DNA from: Acanthosepion esculentum
Taxonomy: Eukaryota; Mollusca; Cephalopoda; Sepiida; Sepiidae
Assembly: GCA_964036315.1 (NCBI GenBank)
Contig: OZ038507.1
Location: forward strand, 58,633,002 to 58,697,001
DNA: 64,000 nt
Direction: 5' to 3'
Part shown: in pieces, positions 24,890 through 35,260 of the stretch
Position numbering within the stretch: position 1 is the first letter of the stretch
Layout of the letters: each line of letters opens with the position of its first letter
Translations under genes and position numbers: made by a program
The notes under the pieces: model-generated
The model's database searches: none
The model's input: only the letters and a program-made list of their open reading frames with translations
Told to the model about the DNA's origin: nothing

Positions 24890-25195
24890 CCATCGTCCGA
24901 GTTAAGTTACGCGCTGCTTTCCTTTGTCCTTCTTGCCTTCAGTATATCCAGTGAGCATCCAATTTGCCAAGCCCCCTTTCCTCATTATGTGCCCTAAAAA
25001 TGTCAGTTGTCTCTCGCTCTTTACAAGTGTCTTGTTTGCTTCCATTTTTTCTAAAACTTGGTCGCTGCTCACATGTTCAGCTCATGGTATTCTCAGCATC
25101 CTTCTGTAGAATTACATTTCTCTCGCCTCAAGTTTTTTCTTCATCTCTTACGAGATGGTCCAGCATCCATCGTCATATAGCAATTCCGATATTAC
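24890..25195 (-). pseudogene. RTE-like LINE 3' region
   Basis: DNA phrases shared with 13535-13910 and 14280-14480: GCTCACATGTTCAGCTCATG, GTATTCTCAGCATCCTTCTG and CAGCCC/CAAGCCC near 24970. The minus-strand protein is badly frameshifted. It lies 5' of the long (GAA)n tail, as in the 14-kb copy. Confidence 0.6.
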
Positions 25196-25289
25196 ATAAC
25201 TGTACATTAGTCTTTTTTGTTTCCAATTAAATTTTCCTGTTTATTAATACTTTGCTTAGCTTTTGATTCTTGCCACCAATAATGAATAC

Positions 25290-25351
25290 TAAGAATATAG
25301 ACTATAGATAGAGATAAGTAAAGATGATATACGATAGATAGATAGAAAGAT

Positions 25352-25383
<32 letters not shown>

Positions 25384-25401
25384 TGTTAAAGGTAATATAC
25401 G

Positions 25402-25484
<83 letters not shown>

Positions 25485-25585
25485 TGAGTAAAGATAATAT
25501 AAGATAGACAGATAGATATGAGTAAAGATAATAGACAATAGATAGGAGTAAAGATAATGGATGATAGATAGATAGATAGATAGAT

Positions 25586-25624
<39 letters not shown>

Positions 25625-26412
25625 AACATAGTGTTGAAACTTGACTAATGCATGGAATAATAATGCAACACAAAATGTACTTAGAACAAAATGTATTGAA
25701 ACAAGAAAGTGTACACAATATTTACATATAGTCTTTTGTATATTCCTGGGAAGACCGTTCCTGGAGAATGTGTTGACTGAGTCGCAGTCGGGCAGAGTCT
25801 CTGGTTGAATCTCTTGATTCGTTCCCCTCTCTTCCCGGTACCAACCATATTTATATGGTCGGTACTCCACTATGCAAATTAGGTGGATCCTACTACAACA
25901 GATAGATAGATAGATAGATAGATAGGAAATAAGTAGAAATAATAGACTATAGATAGATAAATATGAGTAAATATTATAGACTATAGCTAGATAGATTTAT
26001 AGATAGATAAAGATAATAGGCTATAAATAGATAGATAGATATGAGTAAAGATAATAGACGACAGATAGATAGATAGATAGATAGATAGATAGCTAGATCC
26101 GAACAGACTGAGATAGATAGATAGATAGATAGATATGAGTAAAGACAATAGACTATAGATAGATTTCTTTATAGATATGATGAAAAATAATACACTATAT
26201 ATAGATTGATAGATATGAATAATAAATAATTCACGATAGATAGACATGAACAGAAACAGGCAGATAGATTTATTGATAGATAGGAAAAAATAGTTAACTA
26301 TAGATAGATTGATAGATAGAAATAAATAATACACTATAGGTAGATAGATAGATAGATATGAACAGGCTGAGGTAGATAGATATGAGTAAAGATAATAAAC
26401 TATAGACTTTAA

Positions 26413-26463
<51 letters not shown>

Positions 26464-26515
26464 CATGCATACATACATACATACATACAAGCATACGTAT
26501 TAACAGGCTGAGACA
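25290..26515. repeat. (GATA)n arrays with interspersed phrases
   Basis: Blocks of GATA separated by AGTAAAGATAATAGACTATA-type phrases, plus (GAAA)n near 25590-25625. Positions 25630-25895 are unique sequence with no recognised gene. The minus-strand frames of 110-190 codons encode (LSIY)n only. Confidence 0.93.
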
Positions 26516-26519
26516 GATA

Positions 26520-26795
26520 TATAGATAGATATGAACAGCCATACATTCTGTCTTCTTACAGTCGATGTTTAGTTCGTTCTTCTCGCTTTTCTTTACTAGC
26601 TTCTGTAGGAATTCTTGCAATTTCCTTTCCGTGAACTTCTATCAACACAGTGCCATCTGCATCTATAGGGTTGTTAAGATTGTTGCCGCCAATATTGAAT
26701 ACGGATAGGACGTATAATTCTCTCAGGATCCCCTCAATGTAAACTTTGAATAAGTGCAGTGAGATAACACATCCGTGTCTTACGCCCCCTTCGTC
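26520..26795 (-). pseudogene. RTE-like reverse transcriptase fragment
   Basis: Minus-strand reading, 26795 downward: GGVRHGCVISLHLFKVYIEG (matching the GVRQGC..SP.LFN.Y motif) and FNIGGNNLNN. DADGTVLIE stands where YADDTVLIA is expected. After a frameshift comes LQEFLQKLVKKSEKNELNID followed by CKKTECMAV. These are consecutive RT motifs of non-LTR elements. The catalytic YADD is mutated to DADG and the frame is broken, so it is dead. It then runs into (GATA)n. Confidence 0.8.
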
Positions 26796-26884
26796 TTTTG
26801 TGCATTTACTGAATTCTGTCCATATGCAGACGGTTTGCTCCCAGTGTAAATTTTATATTATTCGAATAAGCTTCTATATAATAA

Positions 26885-27080
26885 ATGCAAATATCACGGT
26901 GTCGTCATACTTTTCAACCTTACTTTTAGAAGCTGTAGCGCAACATACCATGTCATTTTAGAAACAGGACGACTCCGTGAGCAAATTAAAAACATTCCGG
27001 GCCGGATCTGGGCCCACAATCCTGAAATTTTGGATTCCTAAGTTTTTATTACCGCGTTTGTTTTCGGATCCCGCCGTCTT
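26885..27080 (+). repeat. ~480-bp dispersed repeat R480, partial copy 1
   Basis: Shares CCGTGAGCAAATTAAAAACA, TTCCGGGCC, CAATCCTGAAATTTTGGATT and CCTAAGTTTT with 27200-27425, 27625-28112 and 63480-64000. The 3' half is missing. Confidence 0.75.
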
Positions 27081-27199
27081 GGCTTCTACTGATAAAATCA
27101 ATTAAAGGGACACAACTCTCTACCTTTCAATAGCTTATATTCAAATGGAAAAAATTACTGTTCTCAAATTACAGAGTTTCAAAATGAAATTGTCTTTGT

Positions 27200-27425
27200 T
27201 TTCAACTTTATTCCCAGATGCCGTAGGCCAAGATATTATACTATTTTGGAATCGACTCCGTGAGCAAAATAAAAACATTCCGGGCCGGATCCGGACCCAC
27301 AATCCTGAAATGTTGGATTCATTACTGCAATTGTTTTCGGCAATTTTTACGTGATGTTTTCGATTAAATTTTTGTACGATAAAATTTCTATAACTAGGAA
27401 ATAAATTAATCGTTAAACCGAGAAG
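27200..27425 (+). repeat. R480, partial copy 2
   Basis: Same landmarks from GATGCCGTAGGCCAAGATAT through GTACGATAAAATTTCTATAA; truncated before the CTACGTACATC segment. Confidence 0.75.
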
Positions 27426-27539
27426 GCGCAACGTATCAATTTCCTGGAGGTTAACAACTGCCCTGCTGGTGGAAATCCGACAAGAGGCTTTCAGATTATT
27501 AAAGGAGAGAAGTTTAGTTTTAGATGAGAAAAGACTGAG

Positions 27540-27570
<31 letters not shown>

Positions 27571-27624
27571 AACTTAGATTTTCTTCCTTGCTTAAAATAC
27601 TACTGCCACATCTTGCCTGGTGCT

Positions 27625-28112
27625 CCTGATATATATTGGAGGCTGTGGCCCAACATATCATACCAATATGTAATCAAGCCAAACAAAATAAAAACATTCA
27701 GAGCCAGATCCCGAGCCGCGATCCTGAAATTTTGGATTCCCAAGTTTTCATTACTGCGATTGTTCTCAGCGATTTTTTACATAATTTTTTGCAACAAATT
27801 TTTTTGTACGATAACAGTTTTTACAACTTGGAAATAAATTTGAGAATAATCGAAATTAATTACAAAATCCACCGAAAGTCAGCTATGCAATAAGAATAAT
27901 TGTTTGTGCGGAAAGTAAGGACCTACGTACATCAAATTGCCTTTAAATTAAATGGTGGCAGTAGAATTATGGACAGACTTTTAAAAAGTAAGATTAAATA
28001 TTAATGCAATACTTAAAGAGGGATCAATTTTTGAGTTTTTCTGTAGTTTGCCTGTCGCATTTATTACTCCCTGCCTATTGTGATGAAGGCCCCAAAAAAG
28101 CCCTTCGCAGGA
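27625..28112 (+). repeat. R480, near-complete copy 3
   Basis: Runs from GCCCAACATATCATACCA through GGAAAGTAAGGACCTACGTA to CTATTGTGATGAAGGCC. It aligns with 63480-64000 over its whole length. No frame longer than about 85 codons, and no recognised TIR or tRNA head; class unknown. Confidence 0.8.
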
Positions 28113-28155
28113 GCTAGCTTAAATGCCGCTCGATAGGGCGGCTTTTAAGCTAGTT
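28112..28155. repeat. Strong hairpin at R480 boundary
   Basis: CTAGCTTAAATGCCGC pairs with GCGGCTTTTAAGCTAG across a short CGATAGG-type loop with one mismatch. It immediately follows the CCCAAAAAAGCCC end of R480. Confidence 0.75.
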
Positions 28156-28294
28156 CTAAATAAATTTTTAAAATTCGGAAATTCCTTGTGGTAATGCTTT
28201 AGAATGGAAATATTGTATTAACTAGTGTTTCCGCTGCTGAATCCAGTCGGGCGCAACTGAAAATATGCCAAAATATCTAAGTGAAGAGCCGACT

Positions 28295-28295
28295 G

Positions 28296-28346
<51 letters not shown>
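28295..28346. repeat. (TA)n microsatellite
   Basis: About 50 bp of TA ending at the inverted SINE pair. Confidence 0.95.
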
Positions 28347-28767
<421 letters not shown>

Positions 28768-28983
28768 TAACTATACTCGTGCCGAAAAACCTTCGAATTC
28801 TTGATTTAACAATAGCCAAATCAATCTCGAAGGAAAAAAAGGTTTTAAAAAAGAAAGAGCCAGGAACATGAAAGTCTGTCGAAAATAATCGCACAGATAC
28901 AGGTTCAAGCCCCCCCCCAAAAAAAAAAACTCGATACGAGTAAACAACTAACTAAAGAGCTCGATACAAACATAGAGCAAACC

Positions 28984-29106
28984 TAGTCAAACCTAATGAG
29001 CCAGACAAACCTACCAAGGTTTCACTTAGGCAGATCATCAGGGTCATTTGACCCTGATGATCTGCCTAAGTGAAACATTGGTAGGTTTGTCTGGCTCATT
29101 AGGTTT

Positions 29107-29111
<5 letters not shown>
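28984..29111. repeat. 128-bp near-perfect palindrome with two hammerhead-like motifs
   Basis: Arms starting TAGTCAAACCTAATGAGC are inverted around 29047/29048 with only a central T-T and one other mismatch. Each arm, read outward from the centre, contains CTGATGA, then GAAAC, then a TAGGT-type cleavage site. Stem I ACC pairs with GGT. The right end continues into (TA)n. Confidence 0.85.
29050..29095 (+). ncRNA. Hammerhead-like motif in palindrome (mirror on minus strand 29000-29046)
   Basis: ACC, core CTGATGA, weak stem II (TCTGCCTAAGT), GAA, ACATTGGT as stem III (ACCTTGGT in the mirror arm), A at the cleavage site, then GGT. The core is consensus-complete, but stem II hardly pairs, so activity is doubtful. 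Confidence 0.45.
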
Positions 29112-29144
<33 letters not shown>

Positions 29145-29145
<1 letters not shown>

Positions 29146-29220
29146 ATAATCCTAAGGAGCCAAAAAACCTACCTAGGTTTCACCTAAACGGATCTTCAGG
29201 GTGATGCTGGCTGAAAAGGA
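29145..29220 (-). ncRNA. Hammerhead-like motif, third copy, PLE 3' tail
   Basis: On the minus strand: CACC, core CTGAAGA, short stem II (CC/GG), GAA, fully self-complementary ACCTAGGT, A, GGT. It lies downstream (minus sense) of the GIY-YIG remnant at 29399-29690, as expected for a PLE tail. Confidence 0.5.
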
Positions 29221-29398
29221 AAATTATGGAACAGTATTTATTTCTAAAACCAAAAATAACCATGACCAGGTGACAAAAATAAATAAATAAATAAATAAAT
29301 AAAAAAGACAAACAGCGGGGGTATGTACTTTATTGAACAACCAACAAAAAAAACCCAAAAAACAAACTATTCTAATACCCAGCTTTTCATATGCCTAC

Positions 29399-29690
29399 AC
29401 CTATTAAGAATTTCCGAGTTTTGATTCAATAAATTTTTAGATTCCTTGTAATTTGCGATCGCAACATAGAGAACAGAATTTATCACCTGCCTTATATTTA
29501 TAACATTTTTTTAAAAATATTTCCCATTTCAAAATGGAGTCATTATTATCTTGTTTGATCTTCCATATATATGTGGACAGGTTCGTACTATGTTTATAGG
29601 TTTCGTTATTGAAACTACTGAGGTGGTTGTAATATCGTCTTTTGAAACTATTCTGGGTGGAGCCTATATAAACTTTAGGGTTCTTATCAA
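29399..29690 (-). pseudogene. Penelope-like GIY-YIG endonuclease, C-terminal fragment
   Basis: The minus-strand frame reads NPKVYIGSTQNSFKRRYYNH, LSSFNNETYKHSTNLSTYIW, KIKQDNNDSILKWEI and then a cysteine-bearing CYKYKAGDKFCSLCCDRKLQ. The YIGST motif, the arginines in FKRRYYNH and the trailing C..LC region match GIY-YIG domains of PLE-type retroelement proteins. The frame stays open upstream to 29901, but that part is antisense to the BEL/Pao frame and is probably spurious. The junction between the two elements is near 29690. RT domain absent. Confidence 0.7.
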
Positions 29691-31348
29691 TATTCGATTT
29701 GGATGTGGTTTCAGTTTTGGATGTTGAAAGATTTTCCTCTTTATCCAGATTATTAAGAATTGTTTCATATGTTTTCAAGTTTGTGTTTTCATTAAAGAAA
29801 TCTAGCTTAGATCCTGTTTTGGCTGCTAGATTGTATTTGATAAAATTAATGCAGTCTTTATTTCTACCCAGAGAAAAATATTTCTTGTTAAACCCTTCCA
29901 ACTCAGACGTCCCCTCTCTGGTTGCTAATCTAAATCTGTTTTTGGACGGAGACGGATTAGTTAGATGTAGGGGAAGAATTGGAGAATCTCATCTTTATAC
30001 ACCGGAGATATTGTATCCAGTCTTATTACCTAGATTCTGTCATTTCACTGTGTTGGTCATTTTGGATTGCCATGAGAAGTGTAAACACTTAGGTATCGCT
30101 GCTACTCTTCGTAAAATACGTCTATCTGGTTTCTGGATTAATAAATCTAGACAAGCAGTAAAATTTGCCATTTCTTCTTGTAGCTTATGTAGAAAGTATA
30201 ATTCTTTGTCCTTTAATTACCCTAAAGTGACCAATCTTCCCAAGCACAGGGTTAATTTTATTAGACCTTTCTTACATACAGGGATAGATATCACCGGACA
30301 TTTATGGATAGAGGATGGAAATGAGATGAAAAAGTTCTATATTTTGGTTTTCACCTGTTTCAATGTCAGGGCTATTCATTTGGAATTGGTTGCAGATATG
30401 TCGGCTCATGCAGTGATTCTTGCGTTGGTGAGGTTTTTTAATTTATATGGGGTACCTTCCCATATATACTCTGACAATGCACGTTCCTTTGTGGCTGGTT
30501 GTGACTTGATTAAGCGAGTGTTTATTTCTGATGAATTTGAGGGAAAGTTTAGCTCTTACAATATTAAACATTTAACGATACCTTTGTATTCGGCATGGTT
30601 TGGTAGTACTTGGGAGCGACTTATCAAGACAGTAAAAGGCTGTTTGTATAAATTGGTGGGACGAGAGAGGCTACCTTACTTTGAATTACTTACAGTGTTA
30701 TCTGACATACAAAATGCGGTCAATTCTCGTCCGCTAACATATAGATGTTCAGGGGATTATGAACTTGATGTTATTTCCCCTAACGCTTTTCTTTGTCCCC
30801 ATTATAACAACTCTGTGTTTTTGAATATCAAAGATAACCCTTTTGACGTTGAGGTTCCCAATAGAATGAATCTATTGGACAGTCTGGAGAAAAGAGATCT
30901 TCTTCTTGAAAGATTCCACAAATTGTGGCATGAAGATTATTTGTTGAGCTTGCGAGAACAATCTCGAGAATTATATCAGAGGGATTTTAGGAATGTCATT
31001 GGGGTTGATGATGTAGTTCTCATAAAAAATCCAGCTAAATCTAGACCCTACTGGTCGTTAGGTAGAGTTGTTGATGTAATACCTGGTAACGATGGAAATA
31101 TTAGGTCCGCTAAGGTGAAGAAACCCGATGGTAATTCTTACTTATATTCGATTAAACATTTGTATCCTTTGGAGTTATCGATCACTCACTCCCACCAAAC
31201 AATCAGCTCCCCAGCAGAAAATATGGAAGATAGTGATTTAAATGGGGGTATGACTGATGTCAGATCAAGTGAATTCTGTCCTAAATACAGATCCAAAAGG
31301 AAAATTAAAAAAGTATGTGACAAAAATAGGGATTATCTTTGGTACTGA
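29672..31348 (+). CDS. BEL/Pao retrotransposon Pol fragment: integrase
   Basis: One open frame of about 550 codons, the only long complex coding region here. Order: the linker after RNase H (SLSRLLRIVSYVFKF), NLFLDGDGLVRCRGRIGES, an H2C2 zinc finger (HEKCKH then CSLCRKYN), and the integrase core with D in GIDITG, D in YSDNARSF and E in STWERLIKTVKG (DDE). It ends with the BEL-type C-terminal region (SRPLTY, LWHEDYLLSLREQ, DDVVLIK, YWSLGRVVDVIPG, LYPLEL). Integrase would insert element cDNA. RT and RNase H are missing upstream and no ATG start is convincing. The frame opens after a stop at 29669, so this is a 5'-truncated element with an intact integrase frame, perhaps a recent insertion. No LTR was identified. 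Confidence 0.88.
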   Translation, partial: TLGFLSIFDLDVVSVLDVERFSSLSRLLRIVSYVFKFVFSLKKSSLDPVLAARLYLIKLMQSLFLPREKYFLLNPSNSDVPSLVANLNLFLDGDGLVRCRGRIGESHLYTPEILYPVLLPRFCHFTVLVILDCHEKCKHLGIAATLRKIRLSGFWINKSRQAVKFAISSCSLCRKYNSLSFNYPKVTNLPKHRVNFIRPFLHTGIDITGHLWIEDGNEMKKFYILVFTCFNVRAIHLELVADMSAHAVILALVRFFNLYGVPSHIYSDNARSFVAGCDLIKRVFISDEFEGKFSSYNIKHLTIPLYSAWFGSTWERLIKTVKGCLYKLVGRERLPYFELLTVLSDIQNAVNSRPLTYRCSGDYELDVISPNAFLCPHYNNSVFLNIKDNPFDVEVPNRMNLLDSLEKRDLLLERFHKLWHEDYLLSLREQSRELYQRDFRNVIGVDDVVLIKNPAKSRPYWSLGRVVDVIPGNDGNIRSAKVKKPDGNSYLYSIKHLYPLELSITHSHQTISSPAENMEDSDLNGGMTDVRSSEFCPKYRSKRKIKKVCDKNRDYLWY

Positions 31349-31514
31349 GATGTAATTGAATATGATTAATGGAGCGAGATTCTGTTTGGAAATACTAGGA
31401 GAAGAACAATGTTACAAGATTGTTTTTCTTTATATTGGATAAATTTAGTGCCCATCTTATAGATTGAAATTTAACTGGTATAGCTTAAAGAACATTTTTT
31501 TTCTTTTTCTTTTC
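31349..31514. other. Non-coding link between BEL/Pao fragments
   Basis: AT-rich sequence after the integrase stop, ending in a T/CTTTT run at about 31495-31515. It could include 3' element sequence, but no LTR terminus was recognised. Confidence 0.35.
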
Positions 31515-31912
31515 TTGATGGGAGAGTTTGGAACAGAATCTTTGCAGAATTTATCGAGTTAGATAGTCTGAAATTCCCAAGATGGGTAATCGACACTTCT
31601 ATAGAATTTGATTTCATAATATTCTGTGATGCTTCTATGAAGGCTTATGGTTTTGCTATCTATATCCTCCAAAAGGGCTCTGCTAATTTAATTTTTGCCA
31701 AGGCTAAGGTTGCACCTTTAGCTAGGAAAACTTTACCATCTTTAGAGTTATTATCGGTGGTTTTAGCTTTTAAGTGTTTATTAAATATAGTAAAAAATCT
31801 TTCTTCTAATATAGGAAAAATTATACTGGCGGTTGATGCTCAGGTAGTGTTGTCTTGGATATTATCTGAAGACATTAAAACAAAAAATGTGTTCCTAAAA
31901 AATAGACTATAT
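31515..31912 (+). pseudogene. BEL/Pao RNase H fragment
   Basis: The open frame reads WNRIFAEFIELDSLKFPRW, then FIIFCDASMKAYGFAIYIL, VAPLARKTLPSLELLSVVLA and ILAVDAQVVLSWILS. RNase H catalytic positions are visible: D in FCDAS, E in SLELL, D in VDAQVVL. The piece ends abruptly in a short (TA)n at 31910. It normally lies upstream of integrase but here is downstream, so it comes from a second fragment or a rearrangement. Confidence 0.8.
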
Positions 31913-31939
31913 ATATATATATAGTGTTAAAGAGAGAGA

Positions 31940-32340
31940 GAAAGGGAAAGATATATAATTGTGTATTTGGGCAGTAATCCCTCTTTTATACAAGTTTCAT
32001 AAAATACGACTGACAAGTTACTGCGGTTAAATTTTTACTTCAATTTTTCTTGGAAGGAAATTATGAGAATAATTTTCTTCTTTTCTGGATATAAATTCTG
32101 TAGAAATTGTCCAAATGTTTTGTATGTCAATGCACTCTCGGCTATACTTTTAACCATTACCAAGGATGATTTTATTTTTACTTCTAACTGAGATTGTTTT
32201 ATGCGTGTATCTAGAGTTCTAGAAAGGTTTTATTTCCAAAACACGGTCAGAACATTGTGACCGTGTTTATAGTTGATGTTGGTTTTTCTTTTTATTAATA
32301 ATGCTTTCATTATTTTTAGCCTTTTTGTACAAGCAAAAAT
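31940..32340 (-). mobile_element. PLE 3' tail, degraded
   Basis: Colinear with the 20400-20720 tail: CAAAACACGGTCAGAACATT, TTATTAATAATGCTTTCATT and TTTTTAGCC. A decayed hammerhead is at 32125-32172 (minus: GGTT/AGCC stem II, GAGAGTGCAT where GAAAGCGCTC is expected). No coding frame remains. Confidence 0.6.
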
Positions 32341-32344
32341 CCGA

Positions 32345-32742
32345 CAATGATTTAAAGACAGATTTATGTTTAACATTCTTTTTATAGATACAAGTATTTA
32401 AGTAAATGCTCTGTTTATAATAAACAGTATTAAAAAACATTTACTGGCCTGAATGTCCGAGAAATTTTCATAAAAAATATTCGTCCTCCGACTGGATTCG
32501 AACCTGTATCCTATACGGAAACGTCATATAGCCTGACGTGTCTTTTTACCGATTCGACCACAGAGGATCGTTCGGTAGGCAAGGTCGAATTTACTGCTTT
32601 TAAACTTCAATCATCCATGAATCTCTCACGTACATTCATATCTGCTCATGGCGTATCAAATGCCATTCAAAGCTGTTTATTATAAACAGAGCATTTACTT
32701 AAATATTTGTTTCTATAAAAAGAATGTTAATATAAAAATGTC

Positions 32743-32750
<8 letters not shown>
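32345..32750. mobile_element. tRNA-derived SINE, inverted pair
   Basis: The minus-strand unit is complete: a tRNA-like region at about 32470-32575 with acceptor-like TCCTCTG/CGGAGGA ends, A-box-like GTGGTCGAATCGGTAAA and B-box ACAGGTTCGAATCC, then CATTCAGGCC and the tail ending near 32350. A second tail, plus strand, runs from about 32675 to 32750 into (TA)n. Confidence 0.8.

Positions 32751-32820
<70 letters not shown>
32747..32820. repeat. (TA)n microsatellite
   Basis: About 74 bp of TA. Confidence 0.95.
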
Positions 32821-32823
<3 letters not shown>

Positions 32824-32859
32824 TAATGTTAGATCGGGAATGGATTCAATATTTAATTC

Positions 32860-32930
32860 TCCTTCAGGACGTTGGTGATCATGGCTCTCCACAATTTCCT
32901 ATCGTTTGTAGCTCTTACCAAAAATAAATC
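32860..32930 (-). pseudogene. RTE-like LINE terminus, short fragment
   Basis: GGTGATCATGGCTCTCCACA followed by ATTTCCTATCGTTTGTAGCT is the same C-terminal segment as at 14165 and 13150. Confidence 0.55.
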
Positions 32931-32949
32931 TTCTATTTCTCTCTAATTA

Positions 32950-33925
32950 TCACTCTCCGTTTCTTTTGTTACGGAAACGATGAGAGACAGAGTGAGTAAG
33001 AGAGAGAGAAAGAAAGATAGAGAGAAGATAGTGAGAAAGAGTGAGAGTAAAAGAGAGTGGGTAAGAGAGAGAAAGACAGTAACAGAGAGTAATAGGGGGA
33101 GGGTATGAGAGAGAGTAATAGAGAGAGACAGAATAAAAGAGAGAGTAAGAAAGTAAGAGAGAGGAAGAGAGTGAGAGAGAGAATAAGAGAGAGCTTAAAA
33201 AAGAGAAAGAAGTAACAGAGCGAGAGTAAGAAAGAGAGACTAAGAAAGAGAGAAAATGAGTAAGAGAGGGAAAGTAAGAGAGAGAGAGAGAGTAAGAAAG
33301 AGCTTAAACGATAGAGTAAGGGAGAGTACGAGGAAGAGTAAAAAGAGAGAGAGAAAGAGAATAAGAGAGAGAGAGAGAGAGAGAGAGAGTAAAAGAGAGA
33401 GAAGAAAGGAAAAGAATTAGAAAAGAATGAGAGAATAACGAGAGAAAAGTGAGTGATAAAGAAGTAAGAGAAAGGAAGAAACAGTGAGAGGAGAAAAAGA
33501 GAGGAAGAAATAGAGAAGGACATGTACGTGTGTGTGTGTGTGTGCGCGTGTGTGTCTGTATGTGAAAAGAAAATTACAAAGGAAAGAGAGAGGGGGTAGT
33601 AAAAGAGAAATGTAGCGAGAAATGAGATAGAAAGAAAAACATGTGAGAGAGAAAAGAGAAAGAAGAGAGAGATCGAAGAGTGAGAGAGAGAGAGACAAGA
33701 AAGAGAAAAAGAGGGAGAAAACTAGAGTAGAGGGTGTGTACAGAGAAGATACAATGTGACAATGTGACAGCGAATAAGAGGTTGAAAGAGAGAAAGGAGG
33801 ACGAGAGATAGCAAATAGAGAAAAAGGTTAGAGTGGGAGAGAGAGAGAGAGAGAGCGGAGAGAAAGAGAAAGAGAAAAATGAAAATAGAGATGGAGAGGG
33901 AGAAAGCAAAAAAAAAAAAATTGAA
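32950..33925. repeat. (GA)n-rich purine array with (GT)n
   Basis: About 1 kb of GAGA/GAGTAAGAGAGA sequence interrupted by GTGTGTGC repeats at 33525-33555. Minus-strand frames are low-complexity Ser/Leu. Confidence 0.9.
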
Positions 33926-34350
33926 ATCCTAAAAATATAACTTGGTAAACAGCTTAAATTGTTTTAAAACTTTATCAAATTTTATCCTTTGGGGACCGCT
34001 CGCTATGTAGCTTTTGGGGAAGAAAAACGCTTCTTTAAGTGGGTTAATGTGTAACCTTCTTCATTTAAAGAAGGTTAATGCTTTTGAGCAACCTTACAAA
34101 AAAAATTTGCTGACGGCGATATTTTGCATTAAAATGCAGGGAAAACATTTTTTTTCTCCCTCGGGTTTTCCAGAACAGGAAAAGATAATTCAAGTAAAGA
34201 AGAAAAGAAAACATGGCTGATACAATGGCTGCCATATTGGATATTGCATAAATAAATCCGAATAATAATTTTGTTTATTCTGCTTTTCAATGATAGAAAA
34301 GACATTCCGAAACTGGCAAACATATTGTTTTCATTAGCTTTTTGGAAAAG
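33926..34350. other. No gene recognised
   Basis: Includes a small inverted repeat AACCTTCTTCATTTAAAGAA (34050-34069). Frames of about 65 codons are unrecognised. Confidence 0.45.
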
Positions 34351-34737
34351 GTGGGTGACAAGACTTTCGGACCACGCTGTACCGAGGCCAAGAAATGGGG
34401 GATGTGTTTAATACTAAAGAACAGTCCAAAACTGATCCCTCACTTTTTACCATCCTTTTTATTTGATTACCTACAAGTATGTTTTGTAATTTCATCTATG
34501 AATCCACAGGGTGGTCCGAATGTTTTGTCACCCTACATAATATAATTTTTCTGTTTCAGATGGCTGGCACGAAAATGATGGTCTTCATACAGATCTTCTC
34601 GATGTGTGACAGCGTCAATGAAAATGAATAAACTGAATTCAATACATGTGCTTTGTATTACTTCATTACTTGTTCGTCTCTTGTTCTCATTATCTTTTTT
34701 GGTAGGGGGTGACAAGACTTTCGGACCATCCTGTATA
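34351..34737. mobile_element. Tc1/mariner-type TIR elements, solo ends
   Basis: The terminus GGTGACAAGACTTTCGGACC occurs forward at 34353, inverted at 34506-34534 (GGTCCGAATGTTTTGTCACC) and forward again at 34706-34735, where it abuts CTGTATA. This fits one short TIR element (34353-34534) plus an additional end. No transposase frame. Confidence 0.6.
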
Positions 34738-34744
34738 TTGTTTT

Positions 34745-35016
34745 AAAACGTGATGATTAGAATTGGAATAAAACCTAAACATATGAAAGTGAATTTATAT
34801 ATTTCCCTTGTTGAAATAATAGACAGAGAACATCACTGGAAAATACGAAAACTTAAAGAATCAGCACATATGCTAGGCCACAGAAATCTTCTAATCCGAC
34901 GAAGCATAGAAATGAATACAATACGGGAACTAGTAATGCGGGGTGCTAGAAAAAAAACAATACCAAAAACAAAAAATTGCAATATGAGCTCCGGTAAAAA
35001 AAATGATCTCTGAGAC
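34745..35016 (+). pseudogene. Penelope-like protein C-terminus
   Basis: Frame contains LVEIIDREHHWKIRKLKESA, HMLGHRNLLIRRSIEMN and TIRELVMRGARKK, colinear with the C-terminal end of the 58.4-59.1 kb PLE (VEIVDKEHHCKIRKEHICW). This is the end of the GIY-YIG domain; the catalytic YIG part is missing. The PLE tail with tRNA-like sequence and hammerheads follows. Confidence 0.7.
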
Positions 35017-35029
35017 ATTATGTTTCAAA

Positions 35030-35260
35030 AATTCATACACTGATGTCCTCAAAGACACATGGCCCAGAGGATAAGAACGTTGGTTGGACCCAGTGATTTG
35101 ACCCAAAGATTTGTGAGTTCAATACTTGGCTACTGCTGAATAAAAACTTGAAAGGAAGACATCCTGAAGAGACGTGGCACGTCGAAATCGAACAATGTAT
35201 CCGAGTGGGGAGGGTTAAGTTTGAAATTCCAATCACATGATGAAGAAGCGTACAAAAACC
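35030..35260 (+). mobile_element. PLE tail: tRNA-like segment and linker
   Basis: CCTCAAAGACACATGGCCCA and AGGATAAGAACGTTGG (A-box-like), TTGTGAGTTCAATACTTGG (B-box-like), then GAAGAGACGTGGCACGTCG. Colinear with 59215-59420 and 140-330. Confidence 0.65.

Noticed and set aside
29699..31348. Domesticated host integrase gene
   Set aside because: The frame lacks a convincing start, retains element-typical C-terminal sequence and is surrounded by fragments of other elements; an ordinary BEL/Pao fragment is simpler.
32440..32600. Functional tRNA gene
   Set aside because: The same tRNA-like head recurs with a fixed non-tRNA tail at several loci; it is a SINE head with irregular anticodon arm.
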